DNA of 64,000 nucleotides from Nymphaea colorata (taxonomy: Eukaryota; Streptophyta; Magnoliopsida; Nymphaeales; Nymphaeaceae): NCBI RefSeq assembly GCF_008831285.2, contig NC_045146.1, positions 3,310,001 to 3,374,000 of the forward strand. The letters run 5' to 3'. The position numbers and the translations under genes are program-made. The notes under the pieces are model-generated. The model had not been told where the DNA came from. It ran no database searches and saw only the letters and a program-made list of their open reading frames with translations. Below are positions 32,055 to 44,049 of this stretch, piece after piece. Within the stretch, counting starts at the first letter, position 1. The number at the start of each line of letters is the position of its first letter.

Positions 32055-34020
32055 TACAGTTTTTTCCCTCCCTTTTCATTTTACCCTGGCTATCAAACGG
32101 GGCCTCAAAGAATCTGTTACGGCCGAAATATCGGCGACGGAAATATCCCAGTATTTTCGATGACCGAGAATTTTCTTCTTTCTTGGGATGGATTCCATGT
32201 CTCGTTGGGCTGGGCTAGACTCCAAGTCGTCTTGATAAAACAAACGTTTAAAAATGTTGTGTGAATGAGAGATTTCTCGTTCCTACTTCTTTTAAGAGAA
32301 GATCTGCATGGTATGTGCATTTTTCCTTTGAATTTTTTTAAATGGTCATTCGTAGTTGATCAGTTAAAAGATGCCGGCTAAAGAAGTTAACGAGTTAAAT
32401 TAATAAAAGGAAAAAGAGACAACTTAAGTACTTATGTTAATAGAAGCTAGATAAATGTGTTAAGTGAGTCAAGCCTTGAGTTGACCTCGAGTCTATTGCA
32501 TAGAGCTTGACTTGAGTTGAAGTTAAAAAGCTTTTTTAGTATAGTTGGTCTTGTCCTCGAGCACAGCTTGGTTTGTGTGCAGTGCTACTCATGCATCGTG
32601 TTGTCCGAGGGCATGGATTTCAAGTAGTGTTTGGATCGGGGGGCAATTGAAATGTCAGATAGGACATTCCATCTCAAGAAGTATATTTCAAGCACTTAGA
32701 TTAGCCTATTAGGGAACATGCCAGAGGGTTTCTTTGATCACTCTTAGAAAGCCTGTTATTATTTTTTATTTTATCTTCATTAATTTTATATGGCATGCTT
32801 TTGTTGATGTAATAAAAGATTTACACTATAATCAATAAATTGTCCAGCTAAGAACCTTAGGCCGCACTTGAGTTGTACAGTGGTGGTTCTCATTCTACCA
32901 TATAACATTGGAAAATTGCTTTATTCGAGACATGAAATGGGAGGGTCTGATCTTCAATTTATGGATCTCAAGTTCCGAGATCTTCTATTAAACTACATCA
33001 GTCCAAAAACAAGACCTGTTTGCATGGTAGAATAAAATCTTCGAGATAAACATTCAATCTCGAGCACCGTGTCTCCACTCAAACATGACGGAAAGCATCT
33101 CAAGCCATCTTTCACCGGACCAAACCAAGTGTTATTCAAACGCACCCTCAAGGCATATTTGCATCACACGATAAAAGTGTTGCAAGATTTGTAGCCCACT
33201 TATCCAATCTCGAGGCAGTGGTATGTTGCAGTTCCTCCTCACCAGGGTGGAGCCACGGAACAGCAGGGGGAATGGCTCCACCTTCCATTTAAACAAACAT
33301 ATATATATATATATACATATAATTTTTTTAAGAAATTCATTTTACATGTACACAAATATTGAAAAGTTATATTTTGGCTCCTTTCAAAATTTTGGAACTA
33401 TACTTCAACCCTCTTAACGGAAAATTTATAGCCTGGCCCCTGCCCTTAAGAGTGATTATTTTCAATACATCGTTTGAATAATGAAATATGAGGTAACATC
33501 AAGCTTCTTGGCATCAGAAACATTTTATGAGTTACAGTTTTAGCCCTAATGTGTTTCTGTGTGATATTGTTGAGATATTACATGAGAATTTGGAACTAAT
33601 AATACATTATGGATGACTGATAGTTACAGAATTAGTAGCCAAACTATGGGAGTAAAATAGTCTAAGAACCAATGAAACCAGGGTATTATGGTCATTGGCA
33701 AGTGGTGAACTTGTAATGTTCAGCCATGACCAAGGGTTGATTAGCAATTAACTAATCAATATTAAATTATGTTAATTATAATTAAGTTTAGCTAATAACA
33801 ATTTAAGAACTTAGCATTCAATTAATGACGGATTACAACTCTTACGCTAAGGTTAGATACTAAGCTAAACCGAAGATAAAACTAATAATTTAAATATAAT
33901 TAATTAGACAAATATCGTTTTTCTAAACCTCCTCAAACGAAATAAAATAAAATAAAATATACTAAGAGGTAAAAAATTAATAACTTTTGGCTATAAATAA
34001 GGGTTGCCACCCATTTTAGG

Positions 34021-34190
34021 ATCCAACGTGAGGAAGAAGAGAAAGAGAGGGCTGGGGAAATAGGGGGGAGAGGAGGAAGAGAGAAAAGAAGAGAAAGGGG
34101 AAAAGAGGAGGAAGAGAGAGAAGAGGAGAAAGAGGAAGGAAAGGAGAGAGAATGAAAGGGGAGAGAAAAAAAAAATAAAGGAGAGAGGAT
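34021..34190 (+). repeat. polypurine tract (GA-rich)
   Basis: About 160 bases almost wholly A and G on the plus strand, with few interruptions and no fixed unit. The minus-strand small frame through it is low-complexity and not coding. Confidence 0.9.
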
Positions 34191-35459
34191 GTGTCTATTA
34201 GTGACGAAATTTTGCTGAATCCTTCCTCTCGCATGTTGTAATCACTTGCAGCAGAGACTTTGCTAAAATATCAGGTATAGTGAAAATTATTGTATTTTTT
34301 CCAATTACATATAAATTTAAGATTGATTACAATAAAAATTTTAATTGTTTCTTCTAGACTGCACTTGGCAGCTTTTTCTGCGATTCCAACGAATTGGAAT
34401 TTAGAAAAATCAGATCGGTAGACAAGATGCTGTCTGTTTTTTGTTAGAAACCTTGAACTTTCTCGTTTTGTGTGTATCACATATGAGTAATAAACGTATT
34501 GTGCCAATAGTATTTATGTGACTTAATTGTCTAGGTTGCATCAAAATCTATGTCAAACCAGGTACCGATTTGTTGTATCATCAAACTGAGAGTGGGCTAG
34601 GCTAGCCCATGGGACTCAGCTAGCCTTAGTCGGCCATGGTTACCATCTGATCTTTGTCGGCTACAATCCAGCTTTGGTTAGACTAACTTGGCCGTGCCTA
34701 GGGTCCAGATGAATGGGCGGGCGATTGACTACATGGAGCTTTAGTTAACATTCATTAATCATATTAATCACATGGTTTATATATCTCTTAGACTAGCAAA
34801 GTCGAGATTTAACAGCTTGAACAAAGTTGCAAGTTTAATCAAATGGCTTAAATTAATTAGTCCTATTTGACTTTTGAATACATTTTCATGCATACATGCA
34901 TGTTATTAGTAGTATCAAATTTTAGAATTATGTACCACACTCGTATAGGGAACTCGAGCTATGCTAATGATACAGGCTCGATGTTGAGTTTCAAAAGTGA
35001 ATTGTTTAATGATAAACTTGTGCTTTAGCTCTGAGATGAGCGCAACTGAAAATGTAAGCCAGGTAGTGATGATAAGTATGCTCATGCATTGAATGGGTAA
35101 ATTGAGACAATCTATTTCCTTATTAGATGCCCAGAGGGCTGGTTTCAACAATATCTTATTGTTAGTTGATCAATGCAACAACAAAGAAGTGTCAGCCTCA
35201 TATCAATGATAAATTACTTTTCCATGCATCTTCCTACCTAGAAATGCATCGGAATGGTGAATTGAGACTAGTAAATATAGGGAAAGTGAACTTATGTATA
35301 GTTTAGTTTATGTGTCTATCAAGTTTTTTTATTTAAAGAGGCAAAACCATAGGTCCCACAGGTGATTAATTTAAAAGTGGACATGATAAATGAGAAGATT
35401 AAATTCACTTTCACTTTAATATATATGGAAGATACTAATTTTATAACTGGTTGTGCAAC

Positions 35460-35815
35460 TAGGAATGTCCAACGAGTTGATTCAACTTGGGCTCGACCCA
35501 AACTTGCTTGGTTAAGCTTGACTTGAGAGTTAAATGAATCAAGTTCAAGCTTAACTGATAACTCAAGTTTGTAAATGAGCTAAGTTGAAGTTGGAATAAG
35601 TCAACTCGATTAGGCTCATTTTAGCACTAATACTTAAAATGGCTGAAATAAAAATGTGAAAATTTTAAGCATAAAATATATATTAAGGGACACAAGCTTA
35701 AACTAGTGAGCCTCGAACTCAAACTCGATTAAGCGAGTTGAGCTCGTTTCGAGCTATATGTGAGTCGAGTCGAATTCCAGCTCATCGAGCTTGGCTCACT
35801 CGTTGTACATCCCTA
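35460..35815. mobile_element. possible hAT-type MITE
   Basis: 356 bp with inverted ends, left TAGGAATGTCCAACGAG and right complement TAGGGATGTACAACGAG (15 of 17). The interior is rich in GAGCTCGA/AAGCTTGA motifs. Flanks do not show a clear 8-bp duplication, so it is either old or its ends are set slightly wrong. A weaker relative with similar interior is at about 38110-38570. Confidence 0.5.
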
Positions 35816-38800
35816 TGAGTTGGTCATGAGTTGAATTGGTTTTTCAAATTTGGTATGTTAGTTTGTCTGAATATCCGACTAGCGGTGGAGGCATGACTTC
35901 TTTCCTAAGGTGTGGGCCATTAATATACTTTCCAAATTTTTCACTGGGGCCAGACAAAAGTTTTTGGGAGTTTTATATGTTTCCCCTTTCAACCTGACAA
36001 TGGCTGATTAACTAAATATCATAGGTGGAGGCATATATGGGCTGGTGTAGGCAGTTGCCTCAAAGTTTCTTTTATTTTTAAATATTTGCTATAGTATGTA
36101 TATGATTGTCCTTTCTAGAATTTTTTTCTAGCTCGGCCACTATTAATATGATGTAGTCCAATAGTGTTCAAGGTAAGAGTATGCAACTACGATTGTGCCT
36201 TGACTGATCATACTCCATTCCCGGTGGGGATTGGTTGCTTGGGAAGTGGAAAACAAGAATTGCAGTTGTTCATTTGTGATATAAATGCACTTTAAGCAGA
36301 AGTCATCATGAATTAGGAATAAGTGTGTGGGTTGCAACCCTCTGAAATTGCTCATTGTCACATTCACTTGGATTTGAACAGAAAATGGTGGATTAAATGG
36401 GTTCAAGCTAGGTTGGAAGGCAGGGCATGTTTTGGAAAAATGCAATCTTTTACTTCTAGTAGATTATTAGCCTATAGTAGAAAATGTAGAATCCTTACTA
36501 TGAGTGTACCTATTGATGTTTCTTATTTTTTTTTCTCCATTTTGTTCTTATGAAAACTTGTGGAAGTCATCTTATTTTGTTCTCTAGTAATTTACTTGAA
36601 TTTTATTCTTTGATATTCTTTTAACAGAAGTCAGAGGCATAACCTCCAATAAGATGGTTGTTGAGAAAGAAGTGTAATTGATTAGCACTTTAAATTGTTC
36701 TTCAATTGTTTACTTTCAAAATATGATCTTTATGGTCATATTTTTGGCACTAAGGAACCATTTGACAATAGTAACACAATGCTACTATCTCATAAATCTA
36801 CCCCAAAAAAGAGAGGCATATTCATCACACATTGTTGTAACAATGTTCGATAAATCTGTCTCATTTGTTGGGGGTAGATTCATGGCACAATAACATTTGT
36901 TGCCAAAAAACCTCTAAGCTACTTCATCAATATTGTCTTGAGAGACATTTTCATCAAATGTCTATCTAAGTTTCCATAAAACACTCCTAAGGAGATGATC
37001 GGTTTCGTACAACTCATGCTCTATATGTATTGTTGTGCCAAACACTACACATGCTTATATTTCTCTAAAGGGAAAAAGCACTGCTAGAGTTTTTAATTCC
37101 TCCTTTACAGCTCTGTAGTATTGCAGCTTTTGGTTCTAGTCGGCTGCATATGACATACGAAACTTGGTGTGTAGGGTCCAATCAAACTGCAAATTTCAAT
37201 AGGTTCATTAATGAAAATTTTCATCAGCAACTTGATAAACAACCAAATTTTGGTAGCACCTAAACACTTGAAAAAGCCTTGTTTTAATTTGGAGGCGAAA
37301 TTAGGTTTTATGTTGTCATATAAACAGCCCCCAAGAGGTCATTTGATAGCAAGAATGCTATGTGAATGTTGCATAAATCTGCCTCAAAGATTGAAATTCA
37401 TTCATGGATAATTAGAAACATGTATTGTATGAAATCTTCAGGTCAAATTTGTAGAATAGTCTCAAAGTATTCCTACTGCCAAACAACCCCTGAAAGTCTT
37501 GAAGAACAACATTGATAGTTTGCATTTGCATGAAGCATGTCAATGTTCAATCTCATGAAAGGTCTCGTTGAAGATGCGAAACAGGGAGAAATAGCTGAAG
37601 TTGTTATAAGTCATGCTTCATATAAATGTGATGTTTGTGAGACACTAATTTAGACTACAATACTTCCATAAAACAAATGTAACTATGTCTTCATGATCTA
37701 TTGTTTTGAAACCAAAAAGTTTGGAACATCATTGTAAATCAAACCGATACATTTCAATAAGATTCTCACAAGATAATCTTCAGCAACTTTGATTACACTA
37801 AAAATAAAAAATGAATTGGCTGAACATGTATTTCACACTACACTATGTTAAGTGAACAAATTTTCTAGAAAGGTTCTTGAATTTACTAGGAAGTAAATAA
37901 ATCTTATGATCAGGTGGAATATTGTGGGATTATATGCTTTCTGGTCAAATTTCCGAATATATGAGTGCATTCAAAAGCATGAAATTACCATAAGTTAGGA
38001 ATTAACTAATATGTAAAGATTAAATTGAGACATGCTGGGTGGGTTATCCTATCTAACAATAGTTTGTGTTTGTCATGTAACTACTTATGCTTTTCTTTTG
38101 CCTGCAAGGACCTCAAGTGAGTAGCGTTGTATAATGAGTTGAGCCAACTTAAGCTCATTCGGTTAAACAAAACTTTGAGCTTGACTCATTTGTAAATAAG
38201 TTGAGCTCGAGCTCATTGAAAATTGATGCTTATGAATAAGTCGAGTTCGAGTTACATGGACTCGACTCAATTAAAGTCGAGTAAGCTATTTTAATCTAAG
38301 TTATCTTTTTTTTTTAATCTAAATTATCTTTTTTTTTATGATTTCCAAACTTAAAACCAATGAAAGAGATCAAATCATATGGGAGTTGGTAAACAAGCTT
38401 AAACGAGTCAAGCTTGCGCCGGGACCCACTTTATGAACTTGAGCTTGAGCTGACCTTGTACAGCTCGACTCGAGCTCGAGCCAAGCAATACATGAGTCGA
38501 GTCGAGTCGAGTCAAGTCTAGTGGAGTTGACTGATCTCGAGCTTCACTTGGCTCGTGTACAGCCCATCAAGTGCCAAGTCACAAGAACATTATCATAATA
38601 TTGAAACAAACGCAGTAAATGTAAGTCAAGAATGTTCCTTGTTAATTATGACTGCGTGGATTATTACATATCATGTTCCATTGCATATTACTAGATCATG
38701 TTATCTATTAGCTGCCTAAAGGCACTATAAATGTCCCATTTCCACTAGATATTCTTTCACAATTTATGGGAAGGAAAAGTGTAGATGAGTTCAGATATGT

Positions 38801-40118
38801 GGAATAAGGGTCCAACCTTCACAATTATTTGTGAAGCTCATAGTCAACTGAATGAGTGATATGCAATATTGGCTGGAAAAATATGTGGTTGATGTATGCA
38901 ATAGAGTGAATACAATAAAATCAAGTCTTGTTGAAAAAGGCAAATACTTAAGTTGATAAGCTGAACCTATTGGAAGATTTGGTCAATACCTGAGGTACTT
39001 TAGATATTTGATCGGCGGTTTACATATTCATTATCTAAAGTTGATATAATTATTCTTCATCTTAGGGGGTTTAAAGATGAACAACATTGGACATTGATCT
39101 TCGCCACATGTTTTGCATATGAACTACTTTCATTGGAAAATTTTGTTATGTACTTGGATATCATCTATCAGATATAAATGATATTTTTTATACAAATGGA
39201 TAATAATATTATCTGAATACATTTTATGTGATCTATTGACGTAAGATAGCATTTGAATCATGTAAATAACATTGCATTGTTTTTTTTTCTACACATCATG
39301 AGGTGGTTGTATGTGTGATTATGTATACGTTTGTATGTACCTACATATATATGTTTACATATGTTTATGACATTGTGTTTTGATATAAAGTGTATGATTT
39401 TATTGGAAGGCGCTTTCCATGTTATGGAGCTAACATGGTATAACTGTTCTCACCTTTTATTCATGGGGCACTTTGGCATTTTATGAGGGGAAAAATTTCA
39501 AGCTCCACTTTTGATCTTATTTGATGAGGGCCTTCTATTTAATCAGTGGGCACATTTTCGTCATTTCCAACCTATAGAACATGATCCATATCAACTTATA
39601 AAATATTTCTTGTGAAAATATAAATGAGACAAACGAAAATCTGGTTATATGCGCCAATATGGCTCACTAATTTACGTGCGCTAGTATTTTTAATGATTAA
39701 AATACCCACAATTCATACTGAAAAAAAACTTTTTTGTAAAGTTAAAAATGAAAATCGAAAAAAGTAAAAGGATTATAAAGAAAACCTGGTTATATGCACC
39801 ATACGAATTTGCGTGCGATAGTAACGACTTACACAAGAAAAGAAATCCATTTTTTCATGAAACTATATATGAACAGTTTGAACTTCCACAGAACAATTCA
39901 TTTACAGTATATGCCAAATGGTACATGCAGAACGCATCAGCTGATGAAAAGAAGGTCATCGTAAAGCCACAACCAAGAAACTGGCCAATTGCCCCGGAAA
40001 AAAGAATGTAAATGAGAAATTTGATTGCCAAATTCTTGTCAGAAAAGAGAAGTCAAGTCACCACTCGAATATTGTGATTGCAGCAGTTCCAACTATATAT
40101 GGAAGCCACCGTCATCCT

Positions 40119-42741
40119 TCACTTCATCAGTTCAACTTCATCCAGCAATGAGAAGTCTGATGCCGTCTCAGCGTCGATGAACCCTCTAATGGACGCCCCA
40201 GTGATGGAGGTATCAACAGAAGCTCTGCCAATCATCTCATGGTCTGTGTAAACAACCACAACAGTGATGTCGTTATGGCATGCAAGTCGCCCCCCCTCGC
40301 CGAGCAGCTTCATGATAGCGTATCTCACACCACTTTTTTTTTCTGCCACTTTAATAGCCGCTCTGATCAACCTTCTTGCGATTCCCTGATAAGAGTAACG
40401 AATTATAACCGATCATATATGGAGAAACCAGGAGCTGCATGCTCCATTGCTGAAGATCATGTATACCTCACGAGGGTTGCGAAGAACAATTTCAGCAGCT
40501 TCTTGATTGCTGAGATGTTCCCACAGGCCACTGGATGCAAATATCAAGAACCTGTCGTTGGGTTGAAGGGAGTGCGCTCGTATTGAAGGCTCTGCGGTTG
40601 ATAAAGGTCTCGTCAGTGGCTCCGGACGTCGGAAACGTGGATATTCGGGTGGAAGAGAAAATTCCTGCTTCTTCAGATATGCGTCACCAATGGCCCTGGT
40701 TCCCTGAAATTGATGAAAAAGAGGAAAGAATGAACAGCGTTTCATTTTCATGGGAGATGGTAGAGATGAAACCGCGGAAGGTAGAGATGGGGAGGGGACG
40801 CGAGTGACCTGAACGAAGCCCCTGGCGCCGGTGTTCAGCTCGACGATATTGGGATCTCCCAGCTGTGCAGGGGAGACGGGGCTCTGCTTCACGCTGTCGC
40901 TAGTGCTGGCCAAGTGATCCTCGCTCAGTTGCTCGACAACGAAGTCCTTCGGGATATGCGAATCAAGGAAGCCCCCGAGCACCGCCCTCGAGTTTCCTGC
41001 GTTGGCAACGTAGACGGTGCCGCAGGCCAAAACGATTCCCACCAGGCAGCAGGAACCGGTTGCTGCCATAAGAGGCTTCGCTTCCCTCGTTCTCCCCACC
41101 ATCTCCAGAAACTCCTCGTCCGTTGAACTAAAGGACTCTCTAATGGCGTCTCCCACGCTCATTCCCTCCTTGACAAATTCTGACAGTCCATTTCGTGCAA
41201 CAACACAAACGGATCCCAGACGTAGCAAATGAAAGATCGTCAAGAAAATGAAATCTCGATCGAGTAACTTGCACACATTTGTTAAAGCAACAACATTCAT
41301 GGAACAGAGAGAAAAAATAGAAAAGAACAAGAGGCAGGTTCTATCCTAACTGACAAGAGAAAAGTGGCACCTATGGATGAATACAGAGACATTTTTTTTT
41401 TGATAACCGAGAAACTTTGACCTCGCTTAACTTCTCTCATCGACCTCGCTTACCATGTTCGGGAACATAATGAATTTCAAATTAATTAGCAAACATCACG
41501 AATATAGGATATCAGATTACCTAGAATAATTAATAGAAGTAAGAAAAGTAATCAACTCCTAAAATTAAGTAGGTGGGTTAGTGTAGTACCATGTTTAGGA
41601 ACATAATGAATTTCAAATTAATTACCGAACATCACGAATATAGGACTCCAGATTAGCTAGAATCATTAATAGAAGTAAGAAAAGTAATCAATCCCTGAAA
41701 TTAAATAGGTGGGTTACTGTAGTAAAATGACCCGAGAGGGAACCACTACCATGTTTAACATCCTTGTTCATCCCTTTTGATATTCCAGCTTTCTTTTTTT
41801 TTCCCGTTTTTTAGTCCCAACGGAAGTTCAATTTCTACCCAGAACAAGTTCAATTTCTACCCAGAACAATTGAATTAGACTTGTGGGTATGGATTGAACG
41901 CTAACTAAATCCCTATTCGGATGTATTTTTTTAAAATATTAATCCAATTTGCAGAATATACAGACTCGATCCAGACCAGCTTTTAGTTCTTGATATTTTT
42001 GATATGCTCATGACGCACATTGCCCGCCGGCTCAAATTACATCGAGACAGAGTGAGAGAGCAATTATCTAGAACCCTAGTAAATCCAATTTTTCCAGATA
42101 GCCCGAGAACCATGGAACTCGAACAGATTCTTTATTTATTGAACTAATTCTTGACGACAATCAGGAGACACAGAGTCCAGATGAAAAAGAAAAAACAACA
42201 ATCCTCAGAAACGATGCATAAGGAACCAGATAAGAGATCGTGAATAAATCGCTTAAAGTTTCCGTAAGCAAGAAAAAAATCTCAATCGAAGCTAAATATC
42301 GATCAAAATTCCGATAGAAATGAATTCGAAGTTCACGATCGGGGACGAAATAACGCTGGATTAATGAAGATCGGGGGAAGATGCAGATTCCTAACCGTAA
42401 AAGTCAGCAAGATCGAAGCCCAAAAGAATACAAAAGCACCAGCACGGTTGAAATTGATAGAGACAGGCAAGGCACTCACTCACAAAGGTAGGAAACAAAT
42501 GTTCAACGACGAATCGGGAGGCGTCATCGCCAACGTGACCGTCGTAGACGCCAATGAAAGTACCGTGCCTGCTGGTCTCGACCTGAGCATGGTCCTCCAT
42601 GGTCTCGCTCGCCTGCAGGACGGCGATAGAGAACTCGCCAAGCGGGTGCGGGCGAAGGGTCTTCGACCAGAATGAGGGGTCGTCTTTGTCTTCGTCGTTG
42701 CTCACCAACCTCTTGAATCGGTTCTTGTAGAAATTTTTCAT
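40119..42741 (-). CDS. PP2C-family protein, four exons, catalytic aspartate replaced
   Basis: 378 residues from exons 42741-42480, 41179-40809, 40703-40467 and 40385-40119, with AG/GT borders and continuous phase. The fold matches plant clade-D PP2C Ser/Thr phosphatases: GEFSIAVLQ (35-43), ED (49-50), YDGHVG (66-71), GSCCLVGIV (129-137), AGNSRAVLG (148-156), TRAIGDAYLKK (213-223), LSTAEPSI, FASSGLWEHLSNQEA (266-280) and HNDITVVVV (327-335). Clade D proteins are usually about 370-400 residues. Departures from the family: DGHGG is DGHVG (V70), the metal-binding Asp in FASDGLW is Ser269, and GDSRAV is GNSRAV. Asp67 and Asp329 remain. This predicts weak or no phosphatase activity. ATG 42741 is the first in-frame ATG of an open frame. 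The exon 1 junction has two overlapping GTGAGT donors; phase selects 42480. Confidence 0.87.
41180..42479 (-). other. PP2C intron 1, with a 136-bp tandem duplication
   Basis: 1.3 kb. Two copies of a 136-bp unit start at 41452 and 41588 with ACCATGTTYRGGAACATAAT and share AACATCACGAATATAGGA and TAATAGAAGTAAGAAAAGTA. A smaller 22-bp duplication containing TTCAATTTCTACCCAGAACA lies at about 41826-41868. The rest is AT-rich intron. Confidence 0.85.
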
Positions 42742-43250
42742 CGGGGACTGACGGTCAATTCTCACTGGCTTGATGTTTTCCGCCGACCAGCCCTTGGGTC
42801 TTGTTAGCTCGCTTTTCTTGGCGGTGAGGCGAGATTTCCTGCACCGACTTCCGGGAACGAAGAGGCAAGGAGACAGAGAGCGTGAAAGAGAATCGGTGTC
42901 TTTCAGAGGGTGGGAAGAGCAAGCCAGCAGCACCCCCAAGAAGAGCAAACGGATCTGTGAGGGCGGTTTTTCCTCTTCTCCCGGCCAAAGGCAGGAGCTC
43001 CTCCAGTCTCCAGTCGCTGCCTGCAGGTTAAGGGAGGAGAGGGACGGAATCCGGGGAGAAATTGGTTTTCCGGCGCCTCGTTTCGGACGAGAAATGCAGA
43101 GGAAGGCGTGATGTTTTCAAAATCTATAGCGGCGGGTTTAGAGTCTTTAGACACGAGGAGCTTCCAACCGTCGGGTTCCATTTTTGTGCCTGAAGTTCTA
43201 TTTTATTTCTGAAGTGCCGTCGTCGGTTATGGAGTTTAAGTTTAAAGTTT
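42742..43250 (-). promoter_or_regulatory. PP2C 5' leader and upstream region
   Basis: The GC-rich stretch 42742-43110 is open in several frames but has no in-frame ATG ahead of 42741, consistent with a 5' untranslated leader. Upstream 43130-43250 is more AT-rich. I see no decisive TATA box. The retrotransposon target site lies at 43251-43255. Confidence 0.45.
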
Positions 43251-43255
43251 ATTAG

Positions 43256-43953
43256 TGTTGCCGGTTGGCCCGGCCAAGTCAGTAAAAGGTAATGCTGCTT
43301 GGTCAGCTTAGGCATAGTTAGAAGGCATGTAGGATCAATAGGTCGTCGAGTCAAGCAGAAAGCAATGCACGTGGAATGTGCAGCGCGGTGGTACAGTGAC
43401 AAGACGTTTAAATGCATCAAGATCAGCAGTTCCTTTGAAAGTGCAAGTCCGTCGTTGGGGAATTCAGTGGGTTCCCCACGCGTAGTGTTTGGATACACAA
43501 GGGAGTGCGCGTGGGTTAGGGGCAATTCTTCCAGTGGGCGCATACGCTGCGTTGCACAACCGCGTAGAGTCACGCGGGGGTGAGCAAGTGAATGCTCATC
43601 ATCGAGTAGGGCGATGGTCGACCGCCTTACTTAATGACATATAGTCGTCAACTGGCTTCGGCTGGGGACTTCCTCCCAAGGGAAGTCTACCCCCACCCAG
43701 ATTTCGTTTGGATGTAGTTAGGTACTTGGAAGAATGACGAAGTTCTGACAGGGCCACATGGCCACGGCTTGCCGATGGTCGACAATAGGATAAACCTGTG
43801 TGATGGTGTGCCGAGTGCTTAGCACTCATCGTCTAGTCCACAGTCCCGAAGAAAAGATGAATGCTTCCGCTAGCTTAAGAGTGAAACGGCTGGCCGAAGG
43901 CTTTGGGGAACGCCTTCGGTGCCGCGCGGGCTGGAGAAACTCGGCCCGTGACA
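43256..43953 (+). repeat. gypsy 5' terminal region (LTR-like, dissimilar to 3' LTR)
   Basis: 698 bp from TGTTGCCGGTTGGCCCGG to TCGGCCCGTGACA, ending two bases before the primer site as a 5' LTR should. Only the last few tens of bases (GAAGGCTT, GCCGCGC, TCGGCCCGTGACA) resemble the 3' LTR. The start was set by the ATTAG direct repeat and is uncertain. Confidence 0.45.
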
Positions 43954-43955
43954 AG

Positions 43956-43968
43956 TGGTATCAGAGCC
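43956..43968 (+). promoter_or_regulatory. primer binding site, initiator tRNA-Met
   Basis: TGGTATCAGAGCC two bases inside the upstream terminal region, complementary to the 3' end of initiator tRNA-Met. Confidence 0.92.
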
Positions 43969-44049
43969 CAGATTCAGGTCAATCTGGGGAAGCGATTGGA
44001 GAGTCGGTGTAGATCGTCGCACCGACTTGCTACCGTTGAAGAAGGAGCC

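Larger units (their letters stand above)
30414..32104. mobile_element. inverted-repeat DNA transposon carrying a PPR gene fragment
   Basis: 1,691 bp. The ends are inverted: left GGGCCCGTTTGAT, right complement GGCCCCGTTTGAT (12 of 13). A 3-bp direct repeat TCA flanks it (30411-30413 and 32105-32107). No transposase is visible, so it is nonautonomous. The 3-bp duplication and GGSCC start suggest a PIF/Harbinger-like element, but TCA is not the usual TWA. Inside are a PPR fragment, two short tandem arrays and a cluster of palindromes. The sequences next to both ends share motifs such as GGGTGAAATTT and TTTGATGCA. Confidence 0.7.
32108..40118. other. intergenic region, no gene recognised
   Basis: 8 kb of AT-rich DNA between the transposon and the PP2C gene. 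It has a purine tract (34021-34190), a possible hAT-type MITE (35460-35815), a related GAGCTCGAG-rich remnant (about 38110-38570) and a short (TA)n at 33299-33315. Open frames are short and lack any domain; an 87-codon frame at 39748-40011 begins MKIEKSKRIIKK but I do not recognise it and see no splice or promoter context. Confidence 0.6.

Noticed and set aside
32620-33150. Possible MITE with GTGTTTGGAT / GCGTTTGAAT-like ends
   Set aside because: Ends match over only about 8 of 10 bases and no target duplication was found.
35880-36140. GTGGAGGCAT-type repeated phrases suggesting a decayed transposon
   Set aside because: Similarity between the phrases is too short to define an element.
39748-40011. 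87-codon plus-strand frame beginning MKIEKSKRIIKK
   Set aside because: No recognisable domain, no supporting gene context and AT-rich surroundings; it may be chance. Not called as a gene.
42391-43111. Several overlapping open frames on both strands upstream of the PP2C start
   Set aside because: The region is GC-rich, which lengthens chance frames; the PP2C frame upstream of 42741 has no ATG.
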